This document shows positions 29,101 through 41,167 of a stretch of 64,000 nt of DNA, piece by piece. The position numbers and the translations under genes are program-made. Every line of letters begins with the position of its first letter. The stretch's first letter is position 1. The stretch is taken from the NCBI RefSeq assembly GCF_022458985.1, contig NC_061778.1:3737501-3801500 (forward strand). Direction: 5' to 3'. This stretch comes from Mugil cephalus (taxonomy: Eukaryota > Chordata > Actinopteri > Mugiliformes > Mugilidae). Below the pieces are notes generated by a model, which saw only the letters and a program-made list of their open reading frames with translations, was not told the DNA's origin and made no database searches.

Positions 29101-30049
29101 ATGGTATGTTGAGAGACATTCCACTTTAGAGATTTAACATAAAGATTTATTCTAGGATTTGCAAAATAAGGCTAAGTTGTGGGACAGTGGTAAGAGAATG
29201 AGATCTGGGACTTTAAGGTTCATGGGTGGAATCACCTATGTGAATGTAATGGACGAGTGGATCTATTATTTTACAGCATCATCTTGTCTGTTTGCTAACT
29301 CCATGGAGCAGTGAGGATATTTCAGCTCTTAATAAATGAAATTCGTACCTTTGCTGTTCCCGTTTGTGAACCGTAGAAGATCTTAACAACCGAGACGTGA
29401 ACCTGTGGGTCTGTGTCCGAGCGGTCGCTGCTCTTTGCAGCTTTGCGGACTGACGAGCCAACGCCCTTTGAGATGCTTTTCTGCAAAAACACAAAAAAAC
29501 ACATGAAAGCCTCCTGACAATGCAACGTGTTAAAAGTTTCTGCACAGCACTGGAAAACCTCTCGGAGAGATCATCAGTTTTAGGAAGGAAGAAATCTCCT
29601 CAGGTTATTCCTGAAGTGACAGCTCACCTCCTTCAGCGCCACCTTCAGTGAGAACCAAACCCCAAAGACAAGTGCAGCAGCAGAGTAGACGTACAACCTG
29701 TTGTTCCATATCCACATGAGATGGTTCTGACTGCTGCCATCCTGTGAGACTGGAAGGACAAAATGCATCCAACTGAGTCCTCTGCTCTGTTTCAGCACAT
29801 TTATATAAATAATATAATAGTATATGTATTTAATAAAATGAAACCCAAAACATTAGTTATTTTTAGCAAACAGGAGGCGGGTGATGGGTTAGCAATACAT
29901 GCTAACCAGTAATGCTATTAACCTTAGCTCGGGCTAGGACCATAATGTTATGTTTAACTTCCGGTAAAGATTCAACCAAACTCACCTTTAGTGTCAGAGG
30001 CAAACGTCCCACCTGTTAAAAGCGCGAGAATTGCGAACAAACGATGCAT
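514..30049 (-). CDS. tyw1: TYW1, tRNA wybutosine-synthesizing enzyme (4-demethylwyosine synthase), 13 exons, 3' end outside the window
   Basis: Radical-SAM enzyme that condenses N1-methylguanosine-37 of tRNA-Phe with pyruvate to the tricyclic 4-demethylwyosine. Exons in transcription order: 30049-29986, 29749-29628, 29480-29349, 29040-28939, 28211-28017, 27935-27639, 25643-25521, 16242-16110, 12380-12328, 12250-12132, 8281-8172, 3860-3683, 649-514. All junctions are GT-AG and the phases agree, giving 588 codons; the human protein is about 732 residues, so the last exons lie left of base 1. Visible domains: a hydrophobic N-terminus ([14 protein letters not shown]) and a second hydrophobic segment ([14 protein letters not shown]); a flavodoxin-like FMN loop ([15 protein letters not shown]) followed by [14 protein letters not shown] and [11 protein letters not shown]; an acidic, lysine-rich linker; the radical-SAM cluster motif CANKCVFC in the 12132-12250 exon; and [18 protein letters not shown] in the 3683-3860 exon. 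The start is the first ATG of the hydrophobic exon. It lies head to head with SBDS. Confidence 0.95.
2290..2592 (+). mobile_element. Retroposon 3' tail (LINE/SINE-type) in a TYW1 intron
   Basis: The segment ends with AAGCACTTTGTATGAAAAG, then a CTATATAAATAAAG-type end followed by imperfect TTTGATCTGATGTGATTTGA repeats. This is a recurrent 3' end of fish non-LTR retroposons. The 5' limit is uncertain and no reverse-transcriptase reading frame remains. Confidence 0.45.
2595..3030. mobile_element. MITE-like element rich in ATATCG / GTATCG motifs
   Basis: The ends are imperfect inverted repeats: GAGTGGGTGAGGGGTGGG on the left, and CCGATACCCACTCCCACTG (its approximate reverse complement) on the right. 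The interior has many copies of AATATATCGCAATAT and GTATCGTATCGATACGATAC. This layout is typical of short non-autonomous DNA transposons in fish. No transposase frame is present. It sits directly after the retroposon tail. Confidence 0.5.
4834..5073. mobile_element. Non-autonomous DNA transposon, TIR family 'GATCAGCCAYAACATTATGACCACC' (copy 1)
   Basis: The left end reads TACACCAATCAGGCGTAACA followed by TTATGACCACC. The right end is its inverted copy, GGTGGTCATAATGTTGTGGC followed by TGATCAGCGTA. The 240-base interior has no transposase. Five further copies or half-copies with the same termini lie in this window, near 19.7, 23.5, 26.2, 35.1 and 37.8 kb. The ends resemble a widespread vertebrate Tc1/mariner-like family, but the assignment is from memory. 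Confidence 0.7.
5925..6450 (+). mobile_element. Possible solo LTR fragment in a TYW1 intron
   Basis: A moderately GC-rich block with promoter-like sequence is followed by GACGATCCCTCATCACTTCC, an AAATAAATGA polyadenylation-type signal near 6357, and a right end GTCCCAGACGGGACATAAC. This order (U3-like, R, poly(A), short U5) resembles fish LTR-retrotransposon long terminal repeats. I could not fix the left boundary or see a target-site duplication, so the call is tentative. Confidence 0.25.
9726..9793. repeat. (AATAT)n pentanucleotide microsatellite
   Basis: About 13 uninterrupted AATAT units lie in a TYW1 intron (between the exons at 8172-8281 and 12132-12250). No other function is visible. 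Confidence 0.95.
12132..12250 (-). CDS. tyw1: TYW1 exon 10, radical-SAM 4Fe-4S motif
   Basis: This 119-base exon encodes [20 protein letters not shown] and then the CX3CX2C cluster CANKCVFC. In the radical-SAM family these three cysteines bind the catalytic 4Fe-4S cluster that cleaves S-adenosylmethionine. All three are present, so the catalytic core looks intact. The exon enters in phase 0 from the 53-base exon at 12328-12380 and leaves in phase 2, joining the [15 protein letters not shown] exon at 8172-8281. It is part of the TYW1 entry above. Confidence 0.93.
14960..15575. mobile_element. Degraded MITE-type remnants in a TYW1 intron
   Basis: At 14975-15060 there is GGGCGGTACGACC followed by repeated CACGGTATT and CGCGGTATATTG motifs. 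At 15520-15560 there is GGACGTCTGGTCACCCTAA, which looks like one terminal inverted repeat of a different element. Neither has a clear partner end, so these are fragments only. Confidence 0.35.
18570..18900 (+). mobile_element. Non-LTR retroposon 3' end in a TYW1 intron
   Basis: The sequence ends with GACAAAACAATTTCCCTGCA, then GTGATCAATAAAGTGATCTTGAATCTTGAA. This tail, with an AATAAAG signal and a short terminal repeat (TTGAATC), is typical of 5'-truncated fish LINE or dependent SINE insertions. An open frame across the region carries no recognisable domain. Confidence 0.45.
19744..20127. mobile_element. Non-autonomous DNA transposon, same TIR family (copy 2)
   Basis: The left end TACACCAATTATGACC is decayed. 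The right end GTGGTCGTAATGTTGTGGCT followed by GACTGATGTA matches the family terminus. The interior shares GATCATCCCACTGATACTAG and GGTGGGTGCTACATGTCTAA with the other copies. Confidence 0.6.
23515..23823. mobile_element. Non-autonomous DNA transposon, same TIR family (copy 3, left end lost)
   Basis: The right terminus TCAGTGGTTTTAATGTTGTG followed by GCTGATCTGTGTATA is intact. Internal motifs GGAGTGTCATTGCTATGAGG and GGTGGGTGCTACATGTCTAG match copies 1 and 2. No left inverted repeat is recognisable. Confidence 0.6.
24201..24267. repeat. (GAA)n trinucleotide repeat, about 22 units
   Basis: A pure GAA tract lies in the TYW1 intron between the exons at 16110-16242 and 25521-25643. A (GAG)n tract follows within 85 bases. 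The open frames reading poly-Glu or poly-Ser here are repeat artefacts. Confidence 0.97.
24351..24377. repeat. (GAG)n trinucleotide repeat
   Basis: About nine GAG/GGA units lie downstream of the GAA tract, forming a second purine-rich run in the same TYW1 intron. Confidence 0.9.
26122..26152. repeat. (TG)n dinucleotide microsatellite
   Basis: About 15 TG units end immediately before the left terminus of the transposon copy at 26171. Confidence 0.95.
26171..26530. mobile_element. Non-autonomous DNA transposon, same TIR family (copy 4, inverted orientation)
   Basis: The left end TACACCGATCAGCCACAACA followed by TTACGACCACC is well preserved. The right end GGTGGTCATAATGTTATGCC followed by CGACACCGGTGAATA is slightly decayed. 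The interior contains CTTAGACATGTAGCATCTAG, the reverse complement of the shared ACATGTCTAAG motif of the other copies, so it sits in the opposite orientation. It is inserted at the edge of a TG microsatellite. Confidence 0.7.
28655..28860 (+). mobile_element. SINE remnant (tRNA-type head, LINE-type tail) in a TYW1 intron
   Basis: The unit contains a decayed polymerase III-type head (GTGGTGAGAGGCACAGC), a middle with GCGCCCTGAGCAAACCACC, and a tail CCCCTCGGGATCAATACAGC ending in ATT repeats. This order fits fish tRNA-derived SINEs. No target duplication was identified. A related-looking short fragment lies at 29175-29250. Confidence 0.4.
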
Positions 30050-34248
<4,199 letters not shown>

Positions 34249-35049
34249 TGGCCCAGTCACTCAGGACACGTCCACCTCGTCCACCTCGTCCACCTCGTCC
34301 ACACTAACGCGCTTCACGGCTGCACGCAAACACAAAACTTATGTAAAAGACTCTGTTTATGGTCGACTCTGTTTGAGCTCAGCTGTTCCTGTTTAAAGGA
34401 TTCATTTTCCTGCTGAGTCGGGTTAGTGGAAGCATTTACACCTGACATGTCTTCTCTTTTATTTATTCTGTTTTTACTTTTGGAAAGTTAGCAGAAAGTT
34501 TGACCTGAAGTGACATGTGCATTGACTTTAATTCCTCCTGCACATGTCAGACATTCAAACAGACTAATTATACATGAATCTAGACCCTCCACCGCATCAC
34601 ACATTACTTTATGGGATATATGTAAATATGATTATGTGATAACACTACTGTGAAGCAGTAGTTTCAATTAAATTCTCTTGTATTTGAAGCAAAAACTCCA
34701 GTGAAATTAAAATGTTAAACCCAAGCTGGTGACTTTCATTGCTTCAAACTAAAATGATGAATGTCGGCTAATTAACGCCGGAGGAAACTCTCATTTTACA
34801 GGATTTAATTAGACAATAATTTCACTCCATCAGCCATTAAACAGAATGTTAACTTTTATAACCTGGCGTCGTCGACGCGTCACCACTGGACGAGGCTGTT
34901 TCTGCAGTCGACCTCCAGGCTCTGATCTCATGGATAAAGTGTTTAACATAATAATTTATATTTTCTTTTAACGAATATATTTTCTTCTGTGGCAAATAAA
35001 TCTATAATCAAATATTTTCATGCTTGTGTATTTTTCTACTTTACAAAAT

Positions 35050-35297
35050 CTGGCGTCCAAATCTGTAGATTTGGAGGCCGGGTTGACACCTTGTTCTGTT
35101 CTTCATGTTTTTATTTGTTTTGTTTTGTTTTTTTAGTTGTTCCTCAGCTGTTTTTATGTCTGTGTCAGTGTCGGGCTTCATCCTGCTGCCATCAAGGTGC
35201 AAAAGTTTCCCAGCAGAACATTGAATTATCACAAGATGGTTTAAATGTTATTCACTTCTCCTGTCAGTGGTTTTAATGTTGTGGCTGATCAGTGTAT
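35050..35297. mobile_element. Non-autonomous DNA transposon, same TIR family (copy 5, left end lost)
   Basis: The right terminus TCAGTGGTTTTAATGTTGTG followed by GCTGATCAGTGTATA is intact. The interior shares GATTTGGAGGCCGGGTTGAC and CATCCTGCTGCCATCAAGG with copies 1 and 3. The left terminal repeat is not recognisable. Confidence 0.6.
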
Positions 35298-36147
35298 ATG
35301 CACTATATTGAATATTTTACTATTTATTTTAATAATGTTCAAAAGGACAAAAGGAGCTACAGAACAATTGCATTAGTAGTAACTTCACAAGTGAGAAACA
35401 AACAAATAAATAAATAAACCAACCAGAGCAACAGAAAACAAGTAGTTTTATTTGATCCTGGGAAAGAAAATGATTCAATCGCATTTTAATATAAGAAATT
35501 CTGCAAGAAATTCCCTCCTCCTCAGAAAGTTACTGCTATAATATAAGAAGCATTAAGAGAAACTCATGTTTTATCTTTGTTTACCTCTGTTAAAGCAGAA
35601 GCGCCTGTTTGCAGCATATTTAAAGTCCTGTGAAACATCTGATAAACTCTAAAAAGTCTGATAAATTCATAATCTACTGTCTGTAGTCTTTGCACTGCAA
35701 GAGAGGAATTTCAAGAAAGTGAAAAGTGCTTGTATCAAAGATATATTCTATTCAGAGACAAGAACTTTGTGCTTATTTTAAAAACTTTGTGCCTTTTAAA
35801 AGAATTTTTCGTAAATTAAATATAAAAATATTTTGCTTCTTTCTAGTAATTCTGTTTTTGCAGAATGAACGAATCAACCACCTCATGAGAAACTGTTCTC
35901 TTTCCATTTTCACCTAATTAAAAGAAAAATACTTAAAAAAAAAAACACTTAGACTACATTCATTTCATCTTGGCTCATTTCCATTACGTGTCCCAGGAAA
36001 CCACGAAGGAGGAATGCGACCAGACAACTCCGCCAGTGTGATAAATCTAACATGTCCTCTGAGAAAATGTCAGTCAGTTAAAAACCAGTCGAAACACGTG
36101 ACTGAAGTCAAACAACCTCTGCAGTGTCTCTCACACATTAACGGTTC

Positions 36148-36153
36148 TTTATT
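36148..36153 (-). promoter_or_regulatory. Candidate AATAAA poly(A) signal of claudin 1
   Basis: TTTATT on the plus strand reads AATAAA on the coding strand, about 200 bases past the claudin 1 stop. It is the nearest canonical signal. Confidence 0.45.
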
Positions 36154-36348
36154 ACAGATTTTCTTTCGTGGAAAACAGTTGAAATGAGCTTTACACCGAT
36201 GTAAAGTGAAGAACAGTCATTATTTACCCTTTAACACATCAGGCTGAAATCAAACAATGTAACAGACCAACAGAAGCATGAATGTAAAATTATGTGAATA
36301 ATGAAAACAAGATGCACACACTCGGTTAAATATGTCACCACAGTCCCC

Positions 36349-37026
36349 TCACACGTCTTGTGACCTGCGTTCGTACTGGCTGTGCGTGAACGTAGTCCTG
36401 TTGATGGTGCTCAAAGGGTGGTTCGCCTCCTCCTCCAGACCCGGGTACCCGCCGCCTCCGCCGCCCTGCTCCCCCTGGCCGCCCGTGGTCGGGCACCTGG
36501 TGGTGAGAAACACCCCGCTGCAGAGCATCAAGCCGAAGGAGATCCATCCGAGGTACAGAGCAGGTCCCCACTCCCTGCTCAGCAGCACAGCGCTCTCTAG
36601 TGGCTCGCTGGTCGTGTGGCACGTCCACGCCGTGGGAATCAACAGCAGCACCGCGGCCAGGACAAAGACGGCACCAGAGGCCACTTTGATCTGTCCGCGC
36701 CGAGGGAACGCCACCAGACCCACCCCTCCGATCACCCCGGCGAAAAGCCCCGCTCCGATGCCGGCCTCCACGAGGGCCCTCCACGTCCGGAAGCGTCCGG
36801 AGAGCGACATGAGGGACTGGTAGAAGGAGCAGTGCAGCTTGCCATCGTGGCCCAGGTCCCAGTGATCCCACTGCAGCCACACCCCGTCCCAGTAGGCCGG
36901 CAGGGCGGCCGTGGTGTTGTTCAGGGTGCCGCGCACCGTCCACAGGGCGAGGCAGCGCGTCAGGACGGCGCACATCCACCCCGTCAAGGCCAGACCGAAG
37001 CCGGTGAGCTCCAGCTCCCGCCTCAT
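36349..37026 (-). CDS. Divergent claudin (claudin 1 of the cluster), 225 aa, lacks the first signature cysteine
   Basis: A four-pass tight-junction protein in one exon. Membrane segments lie at roughly residues 7-27, 79-101, 114-134 and 155-177. The first extracellular loop reads YWDGVWLQWDHWDLGHDGKL followed by HC. The family W-GLW-C-C pattern is therefore present, except that the first cysteine is Trp (W53); the second is C66. Normally these two form a disulfide that stabilises the loop. The second loop is also unusual: the NP(L/V)(L/V) motif of claudin-3/4-like genes is absent. The tail has a Gly run (GGGGGG) near residue 190 and ends RRSQDV. The ATG at 37026 starts right at membrane segment 1. 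The coding region is very GC-rich in AT-rich surroundings. The orthologous claudin number is unknown to me. Confidence 0.8.
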   Translation of the reverse strand: MRRELELTGFGLALTGWMCAVLTRCLALWTVRGTLNNTTAALPAYWDGVWLQWDHWDLGHDGKLHCSFYQSLMSLSGRFRTWRALVEAGIGAGLFAGVIGGVGLVAFPRRGQIKVASGAVFVLAAVLLLIPTAWTCHTTSEPLESAVLLSREWGPALYLGWISFGLMLCSGVFLTTRCPTTGGQGEQGGGGGGYPGLEEEANHPLSTINRTTFTHSQYERRSQDV

Positions 37027-37800
37027 GTCTCCCTCCCGGGTTCGGGCCGGGCCTCCTCCTCCTCCTCCTCCTCCTCCTGCTCCCGGACCAGAAACAGCTG
37101 GAAGCGGAGCGCAGCGGGGCTGGGTGTTATTCTAGCGTGTGTGTGCATGTGTGAGGCACAGGCTGCTTTATGTGGGTGTGTTTCCCAGATCGTCTAGCGT
37201 GTGTGTGTGTGTGTTCTGACAAAGGGAAACCAGTTCTTTGGTATTCCTGAAAAGAAGGCACGGCAGGGCTTCATCTGAGCGCAGAGGAGGGAAATCCCTC
37301 TGTTTGCTCTGCCATGGTTTCAAAACAATCCCCTTTCTCCCAGTTTCTGCGCAGAGCGACAAAAACAAAGCTTCCACTGTTCTCTCGTTTTGTCCGCCAC
37401 CGTCTGCGAAGGGGAAACTTGATTTAAAGAGCCACAAGCTCTCACTCATGTTGGAATTCCTGAGCTCTCGGTAGGAGTTTTAGCCGGATCCTCCCGTGCA
37501 GCTGCTGGGTGGAGAACAAAGCACTGAAATGGGAGGAGGTCTCTTCACGGCATTTATTTAGAAAAAAATTATACAAACCACAATCTAGTATGTCAAGTAT
37601 TCTGTTTATGATGCCACAGAAAATGGTAACAGACACAATTAAACACTCTACATGCACTTATATTGACATATTAAAGCAGATGGCCGATGTGATACATTTC
37701 CCACTTGAAAGAGATTAACAAGCTTCTACTAAATGGATTTTAATGATGCCGGTGGACAAAGTAACACATAGTTTAAGGTACTGGAAGATATCATGCAAGC

Positions 37801-38541
37801 GCCGATCAGGCATAACATTATGACCACCTTCCTACTATTGCGTAAGTTCTCTTTTTGTGAGTCTAAATCAGTCGTGACTCATCATGGGCCTTCGGAGGGT
37901 GTTGTGTCTGTAAACACAATGTTGTTAGTGGGGGGTCTTTGAGGGGAGGGGCCTCTGTGGATCATCCCACAGATACTTAATCAGTCTAGGATCTGGTGAA
38001 TTTGGAGGACAGGTCAACACCGTCTACTGTTCTTCATGTTTTTTTGAGTTTTCCTAAAGCAATTTTTGTGTGTGTGTGTGTGTGTGTGTATGTGTGTACT
38101 TGTACAGCTATCTTTCTGAGAACCAGTTTAAGTTTTATACCATCAGATTGAGGACAATTGTGTAAAGTGAGGACATTTTGGCTGGTCCTCTCTTTTCTGG
38201 CCTCACTTTTCGGCTGTTTTGAAGGTTAAAATTCAGTTTTAGGGTAAATGTTACAATTAGGTTATGGTTAGGGTTAGTGTTAGGGTTAGGATCAGGCATT
38301 TAGTTGAGATGGTTAGGGTTAGGGTAAGGGGCTAGGGTTGTGTCATTGCTATGGTATTCAGGGGGGGTCTGGTCTGGTCTAGGTGCTGATCTGGGTGCTA
38401 CACGTCTAAGTATCATCCACAGGAACGAATGAGTGTCAAGGTCCAAATGTTTCCCAGCAGCAGAAGATTGACGTCACAAGACGGTTTAAATGTTATTTAC
38501 TTCTCCTGTCGGTGGTTTTAATGTTATGGCTGATCGTGTAT
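37801..38541. mobile_element. Non-autonomous DNA transposon, same TIR family (copy 6), with a nested insertion
   Basis: The left end GCCGATCAGGCATAACATTA followed by TGACCACC and the right end GGTGGTTTTAATGTTATGGC followed by TGATCGTGTATA are inverted copies of each other. The element is 741 bases because the middle (about 38062-38340) is a different repeat: a GT microsatellite followed by TTAGGG-like sequence. Motifs shared with the other copies lie on either side of it. Confidence 0.65.
38062..38340 (+). repeat. GT microsatellite plus TTAGGG-like repeat, nested in copy 6
   Basis: About 14 GT units are followed by GAGGACATTTTGGCTGGTCC and then irregular GGTTAGGGTTAG arrays. The same composite is, to my knowledge, common in fish genomes. 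The telomere-like units are interrupted, which argues against a recent telomere fusion. Confidence 0.6.
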
Positions 38542-38590
38542 ATTTAAACTCAGACGCCTGCCTAGTATCATCCGCGTACGCGTTCACCCC

Positions 38591-39226
38591 TCACACATAG
38601 TTCTTGATGGCGTAGCTGCTGTGCGTGGCCGCCTTGGCCCTAGCGTAGCCACTCGAGGGGAACCTGGTCCTCTCTGGGGGACAACTGGTGCACAGAATAG
38701 CTCCTCCGCAGAACAGCAGCCCGGATGTCACGAAGCCCACGTATATGGCCGCCCCGAGCTCCCTCTTCAGCACCTCGGGCACTCGGGGGTTGTGGAAGTC
38801 GCTTATGACGGTGTTGGCCGTCCAGGAAACGGCGACCATGGCGGTGAGGGCGGCCAGGCAGAAGATGGCCCCGGAGCTCACCACCACCCGGGCCTTGATG
38901 CGCGGGTGTCTGAGGCAGTTGGTGCAGCGCGCTCCCAGCAGGAAGATGAGGAAGCCCAGGCACCCGAGCACCAGGCTGATGCAGATGAGGCCGCGGGCCG
39001 CCTGGAGGTCCGGCGACAGGTCCAGCAGGGCGTCGTAGAGCTTGCACTGCAGCTGGCCCGTGTACTCGCTGACGCAGGTCATCCACAAGCCCTCCCAGAA
39101 CACCTGCATCACCACCAGGTGGGTGCCGATGAACGCCGTCACCTTCCACATGGGCAGGGCGCAGATGAGGATGGTGCCAGCGACGCCGGTCAGGGACAGG
39201 CTGATGCCCAACTCCTGCAGAGCCAT
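38591..39226 (-). CDS. Claudin (claudin 2 of the cluster), claudin-3/4/5-like, 211 aa
   Basis: Tight-junction strand protein in one coding exon. The first loop carries the complete signature, WEGLWMTC then GQLQC, and the second loop reads ISDFHNPRVPEVLKRELG. The four hydrophobic segments are in standard positions, and the tail ends SSYAIKNYV, a typical claudin PDZ-binding YV terminus (ZO-1 class partners). The frame stays open upstream to residue -11, but only through a GTG codon, so the ATG at 39226 (MALQELGISLSLTG) is the start. The upstream codons contain a strong splice acceptor, GTGTTCCCCCAG, just before 39247, so a 5'-UTR intron is likely. The exact claudin number is not determinable here. 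Confidence 0.9.
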   Translation of the reverse strand: MALQELGISLSLTGVAGTILICALPMWKVTAFIGTHLVVMQVFWEGLWMTCVSEYTGQLQCKLYDALLDLSPDLQAARGLICISLVLGCLGFLIFLLGARCTNCLRHPRIKARVVVSSGAIFCLAALTAMVAVSWTANTVISDFHNPRVPEVLKRELGAAIYVGFVTSGLLFCGGAILCTSCPPERTRFPSSGYARAKAATHSSYAIKNYV

Positions 39227-41167
39227 GGGGAACAGACGCTCTCGGCCCTGGGGGAACACGGAGCGGGATCCGGTTTATTCTGATCATTTAACATGTCTAA
39301 GTGAGCACCGTTTTCATAAGTTTGTGTGAAGAAATGCTAAGATGCTTCCTGATAGATGTACAGACAGACAAATAAGAGCATAAGTGTTTATAGTGAAGCT
39401 GAAATGATTCCTGTAACTGATGTCACGAGACAAACATCTGAGGATTTTTCTTTCACCTTTGAAGCCGTGGAGAAAGTTGTCCACTAGGCAGCAGTATGTC
39501 ACAGTAGATGATAATGATGATGATGTGTGTTTTCACTGGTGACGACGGGACGTCACACATTCAGGTGGAGTTTCTGGAGGGAAAATGGAAAACGTGTTTC
39601 TGAGATTATGTAAATTTTCTGTAGCCCCTAAAATGTGGAATGATTTGCATCTGCTCATTAGAAAAGTTTCGCCCTTCGTCTGTTTTTAAATCTTTTCTTA
39701 AAACTTTTCTCCCTTTGACTCCCTGTAAGACGTGGGTTTTATTTTATTTTATCTTCTGGCTGTTTGTGCTGATGTTTTATGTCTTTTTAATTTATCTCGT
39801 GTGACTTGTTATGTCTTTTATTAGTTTTCTGGTATCCTGTGGCTCTTTTAAATAGAAAAGAATTGCCATTACACAGCGTACGATGAGATTGGAGAACTTC
39901 TTCTTTTTAGTGCCAAAAAACACAAGTATATACAAAACAGTGTAAAGAAGGTACAACTTACAAAGACCTACAAGCTAAAGTTAAAATACTAATAGTACAA
40001 ACAATATTGAAAATACACAAAAATTGTAAAATATATATTGGTTTTCATGGCCCTGATAGATAAAGTTGGACAAGACGGGGAGAAAGATAAGACATATTTA
40101 TTTGTTTCCAGGTGTTTTTAAGACATGATTTACATCATCTTGTATAAAACCTATGTAGACAGTGTGTAAGTGGTGGTGATAACATGCATGTTTGCTGATT
40201 TATTCTTCTTTAATATCATAAAACTTGTTGTTTTTTTGTTTTATTATAGACATATATTTGATTTATAAGTCCCGGGAAACTGATTTTCAAGTATTTTCAA
40301 TAATTTACAATTGCAGATCAAGGTGGAATATTAATCCCTGTCTGGAACGTCTCAATATCCATTTATTCTTAATGTCTTTTAATGCTCTTGATTTAAAGGC
40401 TTCTATCTTTTCTAATATCGTTTCTATCCTGTGGCGTCCCACGCTGATCAGATGTGCTGAAATGCTTTGTTTTGTACTTTTATACATTTTTCAGACGCTT
40501 CCTGTGACGTCTGTGGGTAAGTAATCTGAGCCTGATTCTCCCTGAATTTGCAGTTTGATATCGTGGGAACACGGAACTCTCCTGTCACAGCCGAGGTGTG
40601 AACCGAAAACATTTTAGATTCAACGTCGTCTCTGAAAAATAAACTCAAACCCTTTTTACTGTTTTGAGATCCTGAAGTGATGAATATTCATGCAGCGAAC
40701 TAAAGGGGAACTTCTGAGAGCAGTTCCTGCTCCACTTAACACTTCAGACAGCAGCATTGCGTCTCCCTGAGTCACCGTTGTTGTTATCTTGATAGTGATC
40801 TCTGGTAAGTACCTGACAAACAGGTTCTCTCTGGGCTCGGATGCATTTTTGGAACAATAAACAAACATCGTCTGAGAGAAGGGGAATGTGCCACAGAAGG
40901 TCATTTATTGCGTAAAAATGATCATCACAACAACATAAAACAATGAAAACAAAAACAGTGCAATAATAAAGCGATGAAACCAAATCCTAAACAACCCACA
41001 GCGTCTATCATTTGAACTAAAAGAGAGTAAAGCAACCTTTGTTAAAAGTGTGAGTCCCGTATGGAAAGTGCAGGTTTCCTTCATTGCAGGTTGTTCAGAG
41101 CAAAAAAAAAAAAAACAACAAAAAAAAACAGTCCTGAAGCAGATTTCCTTTTGTCCCTTTAGAGAAC
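39227..41167. other. Intergenic region between claudins 2 and 3
   Basis: AT-rich, with no gene recognised. It holds the presumed 5' leader of claudin 2, an old retroposon-like stretch around 39860-40010, and the claudin 3 3' UTR with an AATAAA on the minus strand at 40904-40909. Short A runs at 41102-41129 lie in that UTR. Confidence 0.55.
40904..40909 (-). promoter_or_regulatory. Candidate AATAAA poly(A) signal of claudin 3
   Basis: TTTATT on the plus strand, about 260 bases past the claudin 3 stop codon. It gives a normal-sized 3' UTR. Confidence 0.45.

Larger units (their letters stand above)
34249..36348. other. SBDS 3' UTR and SBDS-claudin intergenic region
   Basis: The SBDS 3' UTR begins here. 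The direct repeat GTCCACCTCGTCCACCTCGT lies just after the stop, and an ATTAAA signal at 34667-34672 is a plausible poly(A) site. The remainder is AT-rich, contains the transposon half-copy at 35050-35297, and carries an AATAAA (minus strand, 36148-36153) that suits claudin 1. No further gene is seen. Confidence 0.55.
37027..38590. other. Intergenic region between claudins 1 and 2
   Basis: It holds the claudin 1 5' flank with a CCTCCT repeat (37052-37076) and short GT runs. The rest is occupied by a transposon copy with a nested repeat (37801-38541). No other gene is seen. Confidence 0.6.

Noticed and set aside
36616..37197. Long plus-strand open frames opposite the claudins (also 38621-39283, 41255-41878, 58162-58770)
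   Set aside because: They mirror GC-rich claudin codons on the minus strand, have biased Arg/Gly/Pro/Gln composition and no domain, and recur only where a claudin lies opposite.
38240..38340. Interstitial telomere from a chromosome fusion
   Set aside because: TTAGGG units are short and interrupted, and belong to a composite repeat nested in a transposon copy.
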